Assembly: GCF_902459745.1 (NCBI RefSeq) | Contig: NZ_CABPSJ010000009.1 | Coordinates: 176,156 to 240,155 of the forward strand | Source of the DNA: Pandoraea communis | GTDB taxonomy: Bacteria > Pseudomonadota > Gammaproteobacteria > Burkholderiales > Burkholderiaceae | Direction: 5' to 3' | Length of the DNA: 64,000 nucleotides | Shown: positions 46,432-56,879 of the stretch, one piece after another | Layout: each line of letters starts with the position of its first letter | Numbering within the stretch: position 1 is the first letter of the stretch | The notes under the pieces: model-generated | Database searches by the model: none | What the model saw: only the letters and a program-made list of their open reading frames with translations | Told to the model about the DNA's origin: nothing | Translations under genes and position numbers: made by a program

Positions 46432-47760
46432 TCAGCCGGTCAGTGTTTGCCAAAGCAAAATGCCGTTCAGCGCGACGATGGCGCTTGCCATGAGCCAGGC
46501 GACGGCCAGCAGTGCGCCGCGCACGCGCCATTCGCCCATCAGCTTTCCGTCGCCAGCGAATCGGACCAGCGGAACGACCGCAAACGGCAGTTGCAGGCTC
46601 AGCACAACCTGACTGAAGACCAGAAGGTTCGTTGTCTGGGCTTCGCCGTTGTGTCCGACGATCAGCAGCGCGGGAAGGAGCGCCAGCGCGCGCGTGATCA
46701 GCGCACGTTGCCACGACTTCATCCGCAAATCGAGGAAGCCTTCCATCGTGACTTGTCCCGCGAGCGTGGCGGTCACTGTCGAATTCAGGCCGCAGGCGAG
46801 GAGCGCGGCGGCAAACATCACTCCTGCCCATTGGTTACCGAGCAGCGGTGCGAGCAACTTGTGCGCGTCGCCAAGCGATTCAACCGACGTGTTTCCGCTC
46901 GCATGGAACACGCAGGCCGCCAGAATCAGGAGCGCCGCGTTGATCAGGAAGGCAAAGCCGAGCGACAGTGTGGTGTCCCAGTGCGTGGCGCGCAGTGCGC
47001 GTCGCAGTGTCGCTGGGGTGCGCTCGGGCATCGCCTCGCCGCGCACACGTAGCAGCGCCGAGTGCAGATACAGGTTGTGGGGCATGACCGTCGCGCCGAG
47101 AATGCCGGTCGCCAGCCAGAGCATGCCCGCCTGAGCGACGATCTCGCTGCGTGGGCGAAGGCCTGCGGCGGCGGCGCTCCAGTCTGGGTTGGCCAGCGCC
47201 AGTTGGGCTGCAAAGCAACCCGCCGTGAGCAGAATCAGCGCGGCTACGGCGCCTTCAAGCCGGCGTTGTCCGAAACCTTGCAATCCGAGCATGGCGAAAG
47301 CGAGCGCGCCCGCGAGCACCACACCCACCGGCAGAGAGAGGCCGAACAGCAATTGCAGCGCCACCGCGCTGCCGATGATCTCGGCAAGATCGCAGGCGAT
47401 GATGGCAATCTCGCAAAGCCCCCATAACGCCAGCGAAGTGCGGCGGCTATACTGGCTACGTGAGAGTTGCGCGAGATCGCGCCCGGTTACCAGACCGACG
47501 CGTGCCGCCAACCATTGCAACAACAACGCCATCACGCTCGAGAGCAGCACAACGCTCAGCAGCGTGTATCCGTAACGGGCGCCCCCGGCGATTGCCGTGG
47601 CCCAGTTGCCCGGATCCATATACCCGACGGCGATGAGGGTGCCCGCGCCGGCGAACCCCATCCAACGCTGCGCACGGCGCGGCGCATTAGCTTGCGGGGC
47701 GGGTGGCGGCACCCATTCGGGACCGGCTAAGGGATAATCGCGGCTTTGCATGGCAGTCAT
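46432..47760 (-). CDS. mntH: Nramp-family divalent metal (Mn2+/Fe2+) transporter
   Basis: Proton-coupled manganese/iron importer of 442 residues with eleven or so membrane segments. The metal-binding DPGN of helix 1 (VGYMDPGNWATAIAGG) and the MPHN motif of helix 6 (TVMPHNLYLHSALL) are intact. It lies on the opposite strand between aroA and cmk, which breaks the usual aroA-cmk run. A strong Fur-like box lies directly upstream (47793-47811), so repression by iron or manganese is likely. Start ATG 47760; ATG 47751 is an alternative. Confidence 0.93.
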   Translation of the reverse strand: MTAMQSRDYPLAGPEWVPPPAPQANAPRRAQRWMGFAGAGTLIAVGYMDPGNWATAIAGGARYGYTLLSVVLLSSVMALLLQWLAARVGLVTGRDLAQLSRSQYSRRTSLALWGLCEIAIIACDLAEIIGSAVALQLLFGLSLPVGVVLAGALAFAMLGLQGFGQRRLEGAVAALILLTAGCFAAQLALANPDWSAAAAGLRPRSEIVAQAGMLWLATGILGATVMPHNLYLHSALLRVRGEAMPERTPATLRRALRATHWDTTLSLGFAFLINAALLILAACVFHASGNTSVESLGDAHKLLAPLLGNQWAGVMFAAALLACGLNSTVTATLAGQVTMEGFLDLRMKSWQRALITRALALLPALLIVGHNGEAQTTNLLVFSQVVLSLQLPFAVVPLVRFAGDGKLMGEWRVRGALLAVAWLMASAIVALNGILLWQTLTG

Positions 47761-47792
47761 ATCTTTCGGTAGCGCCGGTAGCGCTTTAATCT

Positions 47793-47811
47793 AAATGATA
47801 ATCATTATTAT
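47793..47811. promoter_or_regulatory. Fur box upstream of mntH
   Basis: The bases match 15 of 19 positions of the Fur consensus GATAATGATAATCATTATC, including the uninterrupted core AATGATAATCATTAT. It lies 33 bases before the mntH start and also 52 bases before cmk. The count was made by hand. Confidence 0.75.
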
Positions 47812-47862
47812 TTGGACGGGGGATTTTATTTTCTAATGTGTTGGATAGACAGAGACGAAGGG

Positions 47863-48558
47863 ATGCCTGATTTGACGGTAGTAGACGACTCGATTCCGGT
47901 CATTACGGTAGATGGACCGACGGCATCCGGCAAAGGCACGGTGGCGCACCGTGTTGCCGATGCACTGGGCTTTCACTATCTAGACAGTGGGGCGCTCTAT
48001 CGACTTACGGCGCTGGCGAGCGCCCGTCACGGGATCGATCCTGACGACGCCGGGGCGCTGTCGGTGCTCGCCGAAACACTCGACGTGCGGTTCAAGGAGC
48101 AGCGCATCTGGCTGGCCGGCGAAGATGTTACCGACGCGATCCGTGCCGAAGCCATCGGTAACCGGGCATCGAGTATCGCCGTGCACAAGGCGGTGCGGCA
48201 GGCGTTGATGGCGCTCCAGCGTGGGTTCAAGACCCCGCCAGGCCTCGTCGCGGACGGCCGTGATATGGGGACCGTGATCTTCCCGGAAGCCGAATTGAAG
48301 GTCTTTTTGACAGCTTCGCCACAGGCTCGTGCCGAGAGACGGTATAAGCAATTGATAGAAAAAGGTTTTTCTGCTAATATAGACAGTCTCATGCTGGATC
48401 TTGAGGCGCGTGATGCGCGGGATCGTACCCGTGCAGAGGCGCCGCTTAGGCCGGCAGAGGGTGCGCGGGTGCTCGACACGTCGGGGCTCAACGTCGATCA
48501 GGCGGTGGCTCAGGTGCTCGAATGGTTCGCGCAGGTGCAGTACCCGCAAGGCGCCTGA
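47863..48558 (+). CDS. cmk: Cytidylate kinase
   Basis: Phosphorylates CMP and dCMP in pyrimidine salvage, 231 residues. [20 protein letters not shown] is the P-loop and [17 protein letters not shown] the family NMP-binding motif; [20 protein letters not shown] and a lid with [13 protein letters not shown] follow. The start is uncertain: ATG 47863 has GAAGGG immediately before it, too close for a good ribosome site, while ATG 47836 is in frame but 27 bases earlier. A weak hairpin at 48559-48583 separates it from rpsA. Confidence 0.92.
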   Translation: MPDLTVVDDSIPVITVDGPTASGKGTVAHRVADALGFHYLDSGALYRLTALASARHGIDPDDAGALSVLAETLDVRFKEQRIWLAGEDVTDAIRAEAIGNRASSIAVHKAVRQALMALQRGFKTPPGLVADGRDMGTVIFPEAELKVFLTASPQARAERRYKQLIEKGFSANIDSLMLDLEARDARDRTRAEAPLRPAEGARVLDTSGLNVDQAVAQVLEWFAQVQYPQGA

Positions 48559-48670
48559 CCGGATGTTTCATGCAGTCATCCGGCATGGTTTTGTCTAACC
48601 TTTAACCCAACCGTTGTTCGTCATCGTCAGCCCCCTCGGGAGACGGACGTCAGCGGCGTAATCCACATTT

Positions 48671-50374
48671 ATGTCCGACCTGCAAACCTCGACCAACGAA
48701 TCTTTCGCGGCGCTTTTCGAAGAGTCGCTCTCCCGCCAAGACATGCGTGCTGGTGAAGTCATCAGCGCTGAAGTCGTGCGGGTTGACCACAACTTCGTGG
48801 TCGTCAACGCCGGGCTCAAGTCCGAAGCGTACATCCCCATCGAAGAATTCCTGAATGATCAGGGCGAGGTCGAAGTTCAGGCCGGCGACTTTGTTTCCGT
48901 GGCGATCGACGCCCTGGAAAACGGCTACGGCGACACCGTGCTGTCGCGCGACAAGGCCAAGCGTCTGGCCTCGTGGCTGCAACTGGAGAAGGCCCTCGAG
49001 TCGGGCGACCTCGTGACCGGTACGATCACCGGCAAGGTCAAGGGCGGCCTGACCGTGATGGTCAACGGCATCCGTGCATTCCTGCCGGGTTCGCTGGTTG
49101 ATACGCGTCCGGTCAAGGACACGACCCCGTACGAAGGCAAGACCCTCGAATTCAAGGTTATCAAGCTCGACCGCAAGCGCAACAACGTTGTGCTGTCGCG
49201 CCGTGCCGTGATCGAAGCCACCCAGGGTGAAGAGCGCGCCAAGCTGCTCGAGACGCTCAAGGAAGGCGCGATCGTCAAGGGCGTGGTCAAGAACATCACC
49301 GATTACGGTGCGTTCGTCGACCTGGGCGGTATCGACGGCCTGCTGCACATCACCGACATCGCATGGCGTCGTGTGCGTCACCCGAGCGAAGTTCTGTCGG
49401 TTGGCCAGGAAGTCACCGCCAAGATCCTCAAGTTCGATCAAGAGAAGGGCCGTGTCTCGCTGGGCGTCAAGCAACTCGGCGAAGATCCGTGGGAAGGCAT
49501 CGCTCGCCGTTACCCGCAAGGCACCCGCCTGTTCGGCAAGGTCACCAACATCACCGACTACGGCGCATTCGTCGAAGTGGAATCGGGCATCGAAGGCCTG
49601 GTTCACGTGTCGGAAATGGACTGGACCAACAAGAACGTGGCCCCGACCAAGGTTGTCCAACTGGGCGACGAAGTCGAAGTCATGGTGCTCGAGATCGACG
49701 AAGACCGTCGTCGTATCAGCCTCGGCATGAAGCAGTGCAAGCCGAACCCGTGGGATGATTTCTCGCGCAACTTCAAGAAGGGCGACAAGATCAAGGGCGC
49801 AATCAAGTCGATCACCGACTTCGGCGTGTTCATTGGTCTGCCGGGCGGCATCGACGGCTTGGTCCACCTGTCGGACCTGTCGTGGAGCGAAGCTGGCGAA
49901 GAAGCCGTGCGCAAGTACAAGAAGGGCGACGAAGTCGAAGCCGTGGTTCTGGGCATCGATGTCGAGAAGGAACGCATCTCGCTGGGTATCAAGCAGCTCG
50001 AAGGCGATCCGTTCAACACCTTCGTGGCAATCCACGACAAGGGCTCGATCGTTGACGGCACCATCAAGGCTGTCGATCCGAAGGGTGCTGTCGTGTCGCT
50101 GGGTGATGACGTCGAAGGCTACCTGCGCGCATCGGAAATCTCACACGACCGTGTGGAAGATGCCCGCAATGTGCTCAAGGAAGGTGAAGCCGTCAATGCA
50201 ATGATCGTCAACATCGATCGCAAGTCGCGCAACATCAACCTGTCGATCAAGGCCAAGGATTCGGCTGAACAGCAAGAAGCGATGAGCAAGCTGTCGTCGG
50301 ATAGCTCGGCAGCGAGCGGCACCACGAACCTGGGTGCCCTGCTCAAAGCCAAGCTGGACAGCCAGAATCAGTAA
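48671..50374 (+). CDS. rpsA: 30S ribosomal protein S1
   Basis: mRNA-binding protein of the small subunit, 567 residues, with six S1 repeats: the first two bind the ribosome and the other four bind RNA. Repeats begin at about residues 25, 110, 195, 282, 370 and 455, with typical segments such as [20 protein letters not shown] and [20 protein letters not shown]. The C-terminus has DSQNQ. It lies 112 bases after cmk and 12 bases before ihfB, as in most proteobacteria. Confidence 0.97.
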   Translation: MSDLQTSTNESFAALFEESLSRQDMRAGEVISAEVVRVDHNFVVVNAGLKSEAYIPIEEFLNDQGEVEVQAGDFVSVAIDALENGYGDTVLSRDKAKRLASWLQLEKALESGDLVTGTITGKVKGGLTVMVNGIRAFLPGSLVDTRPVKDTTPYEGKTLEFKVIKLDRKRNNVVLSRRAVIEATQGEERAKLLETLKEGAIVKGVVKNITDYGAFVDLGGIDGLLHITDIAWRRVRHPSEVLSVGQEVTAKILKFDQEKGRVSLGVKQLGEDPWEGIARRYPQGTRLFGKVTNITDYGAFVEVESGIEGLVHVSEMDWTNKNVAPTKVVQLGDEVEVMVLEIDEDRRRISLGMKQCKPNPWDDFSRNFKKGDKIKGAIKSITDFGVFIGLPGGIDGLVHLSDLSWSEAGEEAVRKYKKGDEVEAVVLGIDVEKERISLGIKQLEGDPFNTFVAIHDKGSIVDGTIKAVDPKGAVVSLGDDVEGYLRASEISHDRVEDARNVLKEGEAVNAMIVNIDRKSRNINLSIKAKDSAEQQEAMSKLSSDSSAASGTTNLGALLKAKLDSQNQ

Positions 50375-50386
50375 GGTCCAAGGCCT

Positions 50387-50680
50387 ATGACCAAGTCTGA
50401 ATTGGTCAACCAGTTGGCGGCGCGGTTTCCCCAGTTGGTGCTCAAGGATGCCGATTTCGCGGTGAAGACGATTCTCGACGCGATGGCTGATGCGCTTGCG
50501 CGCGGTCATCGAATCGAGATCCGCGGTTTCGGTAGTTTTGGGCTCAACCGTCGGCCACCGCGCGTCGGCCGCAACCCGAAGTCGGGCGAGAAAGTGTTGG
50601 TGCCGGAGAAATTCGTGCCGCACTTCAAGCCGGGCAAGGAATTGCGAGAGCGGGTTGATCACAAGGCGTCGGACCAATAA
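50387..50680 (+). CDS. ihfB: Integration host factor subunit beta
   Basis: DNA-bending protein of 97 residues with the HU/IHF fold. [20 protein letters not shown], then the signature [20 protein letters not shown] and [20 protein letters not shown] are those of IHF-beta. A lysine/arginine-rich tail follows. It is cotranscribed with rpsA (12-base gap). Confidence 0.95.
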   Translation: MTKSELVNQLAARFPQLVLKDADFAVKTILDAMADALARGHRIEIRGFGSFGLNRRPPRVGRNPKSGEKVLVPEKFVPHFKPGKELRERVDHKASDQ

Positions 50681-50702
50681 GGCCCTTTGGGATCTACTAC
50701 GC

Positions 50703-50730
50703 AAAAAAAGCGCCTTCGGGCGCTTTTTTT
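50703..50730 (+). terminator. Intrinsic terminator after ihfB
   Basis: A 12-base-pair stem (AAAAAAAGCGCC / GGCGCTTTTTTT) with a TTCG tetraloop and a seven-T run. Confidence 0.93.
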
Positions 50731-50920
50731 GCGTCTGGCGGACGCGAGTGCGCACAAGTGACGCAAATGTGAAGCGCGCGGCAGTACCGACGCCTCATGG
50801 AGCACATCCGGTACAATACGCCCACGTGACGGCCCGGTGCATGGACGGTGTCAATACCGTGCGCGCGAGGCCGCTCAAGTCGCAAAACATACGGCAAGCC
50901 TGCCGCAGGAGCCTTTCGGC

Positions 50921-51214
50921 ATGAAGCTGATTGTTTGGATCGTTCGTCTTATCGTGTTCGTGGTGTTGTTGTGTCTCGCGCTCGCCAACACGGGCGCGGT
51001 CACGTTGAACCTGTTCCTGGGCCATACGTGGACAGCACCGCTCATCATGATCGGTCTGGCGTTTTTCGTGGTCGGTGGCGTGATCGGTGTACTCGCCACG
51101 TTACCGAGCCTGATGCGCCAACGCCTTGAACTGCGCCGCACGCGCCGCGATCTTGCGCGTGCGCAACGTGATACCGAAGCAAGCGATCAACCACCGATGC
51201 TGCCGCCGGTCTAA
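50921..51214 (+). CDS. lapA: LapA-domain inner-membrane protein
   Basis: A 97-residue membrane protein (DUF1049) with two membrane segments, MKLIVWIVRLIVFVVLLCLA and TAPLIMIGLAFFVVGGVIGV, and a basic cytoplasmic tail with coiled-coil tendency (LMRQRLELRRTRRDLARAQR). LapA partners LapB in control of LPS amount through LpxC in E. coli. CAGGAG precedes ATG 50921. lapB follows 66 bases later. Confidence 0.88.
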   Translation: MKLIVWIVRLIVFVVLLCLALANTGAVTLNLFLGHTWTAPLIMIGLAFFVVGGVIGVLATLPSLMRQRLELRRTRRDLARAQRDTEASDQPPMLPPV

Positions 51215-51280
51215 GGCGACGGCGGCGCGGCGTACGATTCTCGCCATCCTCATCGACTGTTTCAACGACAACACGCATTC

Positions 51281-52456
51281 ATGGAATTCGAGGTCTGGTG
51301 GCTATTAGCCATCCCCGTGATTTTCGGCTGCGGCTGGGTGGCCGCACGCCTGGATTTGCGCAGCCTGCTCTCTGAGAGCCGCAATCTGCCGGCATCCTAT
51401 TTTCGCGGTCTGAACTTCCTGCTCAACGAGCAGCCCGACAAGGCGATCGACGCCTTCATTGAAGTCGCGAAGCTCGACCCCGAAACCACCGAACTGCACT
51501 TTGCGCTTGGCAGCCTGTTCCGCCGTCGCGGCGAGACGGAGCGCGCTATTCGCGTGCATCAGAACCTGCTTTCTCGTGACGATTTGCCGCAAGCCGATCA
51601 GGAGCATGCGCTCTACGAGTTGGGCCACGACTTTCTCAAGGCGGGTCTGCTTGACCGTGCCGAAGAGGCGTTCGGCCGTTTGCATACGGGCGCGTACGCC
51701 AAAGCCGCGCAACATGCGAAGCTCACGATTTATCAGATCGAGAAAGAGTGGCGTAAGGCGCTGACCGAGGCCGAGATGCTCGGTGATCTCGATCCCGCCG
51801 TGTCGTACCGCAAGGAGATTGCTCAGTTCCACTGCGAACTGGCGCAGGAAGCGCTGCAACGCAAGGACATCGCTTCGGTGACGCAAGAGCTGGATGCCGC
51901 GCTCGACGTCAATCCCGCGAACGTGCGCGCGCCTTTGCTGCGCGGTGATATGCTGCTTGCCGCCGGCGATGCGCAGGGAGCATTGACCGTGCTCAGCACG
52001 ATCGAGCAACAGAATCCGGTGTATCTCGGCCTGGCGGCCAAGCGCTTGATGCGCGCGTATGACGCCTTGGGCCGTGCGCCGGAAGGACTCGTGGTGCTGC
52101 GCGATGCCTTGGACAAGAATCCGTCGGACGATCTGCTCGAGATCGTCTACGAGAAGACAGTGGCCCTCGAGGGACCGGACGCGGCGCTCAAGCTCATGCG
52201 AGAGCAGATGCGTCGCGCACCGAGCGCACTCGGCATGACGCGTCTGCTCGAAGCGCACGCCGCGACGGCGCCCCCGGATACGCAGTCCGATCTGCAACTC
52301 ATGGGCAAGCTCGTCACGCAACGCACCAAGTCGTTGCCGCGCTACGTCTGCGATCAGTGCGGCTTCCGCGCGCGGCTGTTCTATTGGCAATGCCCCGGCT
52401 GTAATGGCTGGGAGACCTATACGCCGCGTCGTGCCGACGTGCCCGCGGCCTCCTAA
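51281..52456 (+). CDS. lapB: LPS assembly regulator LapB (YciM)
   Basis: A 391-residue protein anchored by one N-terminal membrane helix (WWLLAIPVIFGCGWVAARLD). The main part is built of TPR repeats (about residues 40-340), and the C-terminus holds a rubredoxin-like zinc/iron ribbon: YVCDQCGFRARLFYWQCPGC. In E. coli LapB directs LpxC to FtsH for breakdown and so limits LPS synthesis. It is followed 21 bases later by ugd, so regulator and sugar synthesis genes form one LPS cluster. Confidence 0.94.
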   Translation: MEFEVWWLLAIPVIFGCGWVAARLDLRSLLSESRNLPASYFRGLNFLLNEQPDKAIDAFIEVAKLDPETTELHFALGSLFRRRGETERAIRVHQNLLSRDDLPQADQEHALYELGHDFLKAGLLDRAEEAFGRLHTGAYAKAAQHAKLTIYQIEKEWRKALTEAEMLGDLDPAVSYRKEIAQFHCELAQEALQRKDIASVTQELDAALDVNPANVRAPLLRGDMLLAAGDAQGALTVLSTIEQQNPVYLGLAAKRLMRAYDALGRAPEGLVVLRDALDKNPSDDLLEIVYEKTVALEGPDAALKLMREQMRRAPSALGMTRLLEAHAATAPPDTQSDLQLMGKLVTQRTKSLPRYVCDQCGFRARLFYWQCPGCNGWETYTPRRADVPAAS

Positions 52457-52477
52457 TTTCTTTAAGTTCGCGCAAAC

Positions 52478-53851
52478 ATGAAAGTCACCATCATCGGCTC
52501 CGGATACGTCGGCCTCGTTACGGGCGCTTGTCTGGCGGACGTCGGCAACGACGTGTTCTGTCTCGATGTCGATCCGCGCAAGATCGACATTCTGAACAAC
52601 GGCGGTGTGCCGATCCACGAACCCGGCCTGAAGGAAATCATCGCGCGAAACCGCGAAGCCGGCCGGCTGCACTTCTCGACGGATGTCGAAGCCTCGGTCG
52701 CGCATGGCGACGTGCAGTTCATCGCCGTGGGCACTCCCCCGGATGAAGACGGCTCCGCCGACTTGCAATACGTTGTGGCCGCTGCGCGCAATATTGGCCG
52801 GTACGCCAAGAGCTTCAAGGTGATCGTCGACAAATCGACGGTGCCGGTGGGCACGGCCGACAAGGTGCGCGCTGCCGTGGCCGAAGAACTTGCCAAACGC
52901 GGTGAGGATGTGTCGTTCTCCGTCGTCTCGAATCCCGAATTCCTGAAGGAAGGCGCGGCCGTGGACGATTTCATGCGTCCGGACCGTATCGTGATCGGGG
53001 TGGACGACGACGCCGACGGCCAACAGGCGCGCGCGATGATGAAGCGCCTGTACTCGCCGTTCAACCGCAATCACGAACGTACGCTGTATATGGACGTGCG
53101 CTCGGCGGAGTTCACCAAGTACGCGGCGAACGCCATGCTGGCCACCCGTATCTCGTTCATGAACGAGTTGGCGAATCTGGCCGATCGCGTCGGCGTGGAT
53201 ATTGAAGACGTGCGTCAGGGCATCGGTTCGGACCCGCGTATCGGCTATCACTTCCTCTATGCCGGTTGTGGCTACGGCGGCTCGTGCTTCCCGAAGGACG
53301 TGCAGGCGCTCGTGCGCACTGCTGAAGACTACGGTGTGCCGCTGCGGATTCTGAACGCGGTGGAAGCCGTCAATGAAACGCAGAAGGCTGTGCTGATCGA
53401 GAAGATCATCAATCGCCTTGGCGACGATCTCTCGGACAAGACATTCGCGCTGTGGGGGCTGGCGTTCAAGCCGAACACCGACGACATGCGCGAGGCGCCC
53501 AGCCGTCGTGTCATCGAGGAGCTGGTGCGCCGTGGCGCGCGTGTGCGCGCCTACGATCCGGTGGCACTCGAAGAAGCGCGTCGCGTGATTGCGCTGGACT
53601 TCGCCGACGACCTCGCGGCGCATGCCCGAATCGAATTCTGTGCGACGCAGAACGACACGTTGACGGGTGCCGATGCGCTCGTCATCGTCACCGAATGGAA
53701 GGCCTTCCGTAGCCCCGATTTCGCGAAGGTGAAAACGGCGTTGTCGTTGCCGCTGATTTTCGACGGCCGTAACTTGTACGATCCGGAAGCCATGCAGGAA
53801 CTCGGCATCGAGTACCACGCTATTGGCCGCGATCTGCGTAAGCCGGTCTGA
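52478..53851 (+). CDS. ugd: UDP-glucose 6-dehydrogenase
   Basis: Makes UDP-glucuronate with NAD+, 457 residues. The N-terminal Rossmann motif is [20 protein letters not shown], the catalytic cysteine lies in [19 protein letters not shown], and [10 protein letters not shown]-type [20 protein letters not shown] is the substrate segment. UDP-glucuronate feeds aminoarabinose modification of lipid A and capsule synthesis, so polymyxin resistance is a likely consequence (family knowledge). It lies in the lapB-hldA cluster. Confidence 0.95.
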   Translation: MKVTIIGSGYVGLVTGACLADVGNDVFCLDVDPRKIDILNNGGVPIHEPGLKEIIARNREAGRLHFSTDVEASVAHGDVQFIAVGTPPDEDGSADLQYVVAAARNIGRYAKSFKVIVDKSTVPVGTADKVRAAVAEELAKRGEDVSFSVVSNPEFLKEGAAVDDFMRPDRIVIGVDDDADGQQARAMMKRLYSPFNRNHERTLYMDVRSAEFTKYAANAMLATRISFMNELANLADRVGVDIEDVRQGIGSDPRIGYHFLYAGCGYGGSCFPKDVQALVRTAEDYGVPLRILNAVEAVNETQKAVLIEKIINRLGDDLSDKTFALWGLAFKPNTDDMREAPSRRVIEELVRRGARVRAYDPVALEEARRVIALDFADDLAAHARIEFCATQNDTLTGADALVIVTEWKAFRSPDFAKVKTALSLPLIFDGRNLYDPEAMQELGIEYHAIGRDLRKPV

Positions 53852-53868
53852 GCATCCAGGAGCGACGA

Positions 53869-54858
53869 ATGACTTCGACGGCAACTTCGCTCACGCGCAC
53901 CGTACAAGCGCCTGGCATGCCCACCGTGCCTCGCGAGGCCTTCAGCCGCGCGCGCGTGCTCATCGTTGGCGACGTGATGCTCGATCGCTACTGGTTTGGC
54001 GACGTCAATCGCATTTCTCCGGAAGCACCGGTGCCGGTCGTGCATGTCAAGCGCAACGAAGAGCGCTTGGGGGGGGCGGCGAACGTGGCGCTCAATGCCG
54101 CGTCGCTGGGCGCGCAGGCAGGGCTGTTGTGCGTGCTTGGGGAAGATGAGCCGGCGGAGCGCGTGGTCGAGATGCTCGACGCGAGCGGTGTGACCGCCTT
54201 CGTGACACGCGATGCGGATCTGGCGACGACGATCAAGTTGCGCATCGTGTCGCGTCAGCAGCAACTGCTGCGCATCGACTTCGAAAACCAGCCGGCGCGT
54301 GAAGTGTTGCTGGCGGTGCTCGACCAGTATCGTCACCTGCTCGCCAACTATGACGTCGTGCTGCTCTCGGATTACGCGAAGGGCGGTCTGACGCACGTGC
54401 AACCGATGATCGAAGCCGCGCGGGCGGCCGGCAAAGCGGTACTTGTCGACCCGAAGGGCAGTGACTACGAGCGCTATCGCGGTGCCACGATCCTGACCCC
54501 GAACCGGTCGGAATTGCAGCAGGTCGTGGGCGAGTGGCGTTCGGAAGACGATCTCACGGCGCGTGCGCAGAACCTGCGCGAGTCGCTGAACCTCGAGGCG
54601 CTGCTGCTCACGCGCTCGGAAGAAGGCATGACACTCTTCACCGAAGGCGGTGCGCTGCACGTACCGGCGCAAGCGCGTGAGGTGTACGACGTTTCGGGCG
54701 CGGGCGACACCGTGATCGCAACGCTCGCGGCATCGCTCGCCGCCGGCGTGTCACTGCCGCAGGCCGTGGTGCTCGCCAACCGCGCGGGCAGTATCGTCGT
54801 GGGCAAGCTGGGCACGGCGACGGTGGACTACAACGAACTCTTTTCCGAACTGACATGA
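53869..54858 (+). CDS. hldA: D-glycero-beta-D-manno-heptose-7-phosphate kinase
   Basis: Ribokinase-family kinase of 329 residues (RfaE domain I) that makes heptose 1,7-bisphosphate for the LPS inner core. [40 protein letters not shown] and [20 protein letters not shown] (catalytic aspartate) are the family motifs. It lacks the nucleotidyltransferase domain found in fused HldE, so a separate hldC is needed; it is not in this window. The stop overlaps hldD by ATGA. Confidence 0.94.
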   Translation: MTSTATSLTRTVQAPGMPTVPREAFSRARVLIVGDVMLDRYWFGDVNRISPEAPVPVVHVKRNEERLGGAANVALNAASLGAQAGLLCVLGEDEPAERVVEMLDASGVTAFVTRDADLATTIKLRIVSRQQQLLRIDFENQPAREVLLAVLDQYRHLLANYDVVLLSDYAKGGLTHVQPMIEAARAAGKAVLVDPKGSDYERYRGATILTPNRSELQQVVGEWRSEDDLTARAQNLRESLNLEALLLTRSEEGMTLFTEGGALHVPAQAREVYDVSGAGDTVIATLAASLAAGVSLPQAVVLANRAGSIVVGKLGTATVDYNELFSELT

Positions 54859-55859
54859 CCATCATCGTGACCGGCGCTGCCGGCTTCATCGGCGCGAACA
54901 TCGTCAAGGCCCTCAACGAACGCGGCGAGACCGACATCGTGGCGGTCGACAATCTCACGCGCGCCGACAAATTCCGCAATCTGGTCGATTGCGAGATCAG
55001 CGATTACCTCGATAAGACCGATTTCGTTGCGCGCTTCCAGCGCCGGGAGTTCGGCCGGGTTCGTGCGATTTTCCACGAAGGCGCCTGCTCCGACACGATG
55101 GAGACGGATGGCCGCTACATGATGGAGAACAACTTCCGCTACACGCGTGCGCTGTTCGACGCCTGTCAGGCGCAGACGGTGCCGTTCCTCTATGCGTCGT
55201 CGGCGGCAACATACGGCGCGTCGGAAACGTTCGTGGAGTCGCGTGAGTATGAGAAGCCGCTGAACGTCTACGGCTACTCGAAGTTCCTGTTCGACCAGAT
55301 CGTGCGTCGTGCCATGCGCGACGCGGGCGGCAAGTTGCCGAGTCAGGTGGCCGGTTTCCGTTACTTCAACGTGTATGGCGCGCGTGAGGCGCACAAGGGA
55401 CGCATGGCGTCGGTCGCGTTCCACAACTTCAATGAATTCCGCGCCAACGGCCGTGTGAAGCTCTTTGGCGAATACAACGGTTACGCAGCCGGTACGCAAA
55501 GCCGCGACTTCGTGTCGGTCGAAGATGTGGTCAAGGTGAATCTGCACTTCTTCGATCACCCGGAGCGCAGCGGTATCTTCAACCTTGGTACGGGCCGTGC
55601 GCAACCGTTCAACGACATTGCCGTTGCGGTGATCAATACGCTTCGCCAGGAAGCGGGCGAGGCGCCGCTGACGCTCGACGAACTGGTCAGGCAGGGGCTG
55701 GTCGAGTACATCCCGTTCCCGGACGCCCTGCGCGGTAAGTACCAGTGCTTCACGCAGGCGAATATCGACCATCTGCGTCAGGCGGGCGGCTATCAGCAGC
55801 CGTTCTACACAGTGGGCGAAGGGGTGTCGCGCTACGTGCGCTGGCTGCTCGCGCAGTAA
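54855..55859 (+). CDS. hldD: ADP-L-glycero-D-manno-heptose 6-epimerase
   Basis: Short-chain dehydrogenase-type epimerase of 334 residues, last step of the ADP-heptose pathway. [20 protein letters not shown] is the NADP site, and the catalytic tyrosine/lysine pair lies in [34 protein letters not shown] is the family signature. It overlaps hldA (ATGA) and ends at a terminator. Confidence 0.95.
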   Translation: MTIIVTGAAGFIGANIVKALNERGETDIVAVDNLTRADKFRNLVDCEISDYLDKTDFVARFQRREFGRVRAIFHEGACSDTMETDGRYMMENNFRYTRALFDACQAQTVPFLYASSAATYGASETFVESREYEKPLNVYGYSKFLFDQIVRRAMRDAGGKLPSQVAGFRYFNVYGAREAHKGRMASVAFHNFNEFRANGRVKLFGEYNGYAAGTQSRDFVSVEDVVKVNLHFFDHPERSGIFNLGTGRAQPFNDIAVAVINTLRQEAGEAPLTLDELVRQGLVEYIPFPDALRGKYQCFTQANIDHLRQAGGYQQPFYTVGEGVSRYVRWLLAQ

Positions 55860-55886
55860 GCGCAGAGACGCTTTGCCGGACAGAAT

Positions 55887-55914
55887 GGGGAGCCAGATGG
55901 CTCCCCGTTTCGTT
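55887..55914 (+). terminator. Intrinsic terminator after hldD
   Basis: An 8-base-pair stem (GGGGAGCC / GGCTCCCC) with an AGAT loop, followed by GTTTCGTTTT. It closes the LPS gene cluster. Confidence 0.8.
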
Positions 55915-56014
55915 TTATATTGCTGCCGATGTCATCCGCAGACGCGCTTGGGCGTTAATGAGGTATCGGGGGTATCCACAATATCGGCCCGAGACACCTC
56001 ATAAGGAACGCACC

Positions 56015-56761
56015 ATGCTTCGCAAACTCTTGCTGGCGGTTGTTGCCTTTTTCACCCTGTGCGGCCTGGCGATGGCCGCTGTCGACATCAATACCGCTGA
56101 CCAGACGCAGCTTGAAGCGCTCAAGGGCATCGGACCGGTCAAATCCAAGGCCATCATCGAAGAACGCAACGCCCACGGTCCTTACAAGGACGCGGCTGAC
56201 GTCGCCAAGCGCGTCAAGGGGTTGGGCGCCAAGTCCGTCTCCACGCTCCAATCCGAAGGCTTGACGATCAACGGGCAGGGCGGTGCTGCAGCCCCGGCGG
56301 CACCTGCGGCGTCGGCAAAATCTGCACCCGCCACCGCTCCGGCGGCCCCGGCCAAGCCGGTGCCACAAGCCACGCAGACGCCGGCAGCCCCTGCGGCCCC
56401 TGCCAAGCCCGCTACGGCAGCGCCGACGGCGCCTGTGCCGCCCACTGCCACGCAAAAGGCCCCGGTGCCTACGCCGGCCGCAGGCCCGGCCATGAAGCCG
56501 GCCTCGACCGGTGCGACGGCGACGCAGGCCAAGCCGGGCACGACGGTTCCGGCGGCGGCATCGGCTGCGGGTGCACCCGACACGAAGGCCGCGAAGTCGA
56601 AGAAGTCCAAGGAGGCTAAGGAGGCTAAGGCTGCCAAGGCGGATACGGCACCGTCGGCCGCGTCGGCCCCGGCAGCAGCGGGTGCCGGCTCGGCTCCTGC
56701 CAAATCGTCCAAATCGAAGAAGGCCAAGGCCCCGTCGCCGGCCAGTGCACCGAAGCTCTGA
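56015..56761 (+). CDS. ComEA-like helix-hairpin-helix protein with long Ala/Pro/Lys tail
   Basis: A 248-residue secreted protein. MLRKLLLAVVAFFTLCGLAM is a signal peptide, followed by one helix-hairpin-helix DNA-binding domain (about 22-88) with VDINTADQTQLEALKGIGPV and GLGAKSVSTLQSEGLTING. This matches ComEA, which binds incoming DNA in the periplasm during transformation. The last 160 residues are low-complexity (Ala/Pro then Lys/Ala with KSKKSKEAKEAKAAK). AAGGA stands before ATG 56015. The tail is far longer than in typical short ComEA proteins. Confidence 0.85.
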   Translation: MLRKLLLAVVAFFTLCGLAMAAVDINTADQTQLEALKGIGPVKSKAIIEERNAHGPYKDAADVAKRVKGLGAKSVSTLQSEGLTINGQGGAAAPAAPAASAKSAPATAPAAPAKPVPQATQTPAAPAAPAKPATAAPTAPVPPTATQKAPVPTPAAGPAMKPASTGATATQAKPGTTVPAAASAAGAPDTKAAKSKKSKEAKEAKAAKADTAPSAASAPAAAGAGSAPAKSSKSKKAKAPSPASAPKL

Positions 56762-56879
56762 GGCGCTCCGGGCGGCCGGATGTCGCGCAATGCGATGTCC
56801 GGCCGAAGCCTTACCATGAGCGTGAGCAGGGCGGGTGGATTAGAATGATCCGATTCCCGATCGAAAAAAGCTCAGTGTA

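Noticed and set aside
48559-48583. Intrinsic terminator between cmk and rpsA
   Set aside because: The stem is only 7 pairs with an 11-base loop and no direct T run; it may fold but was too weak to list as a terminator.
51305-53884. Long minus-strand open frame (about 860 codons)
   Set aside because: Antisense to lapB and ugd, both clearly real; no domain is recognisable in it.
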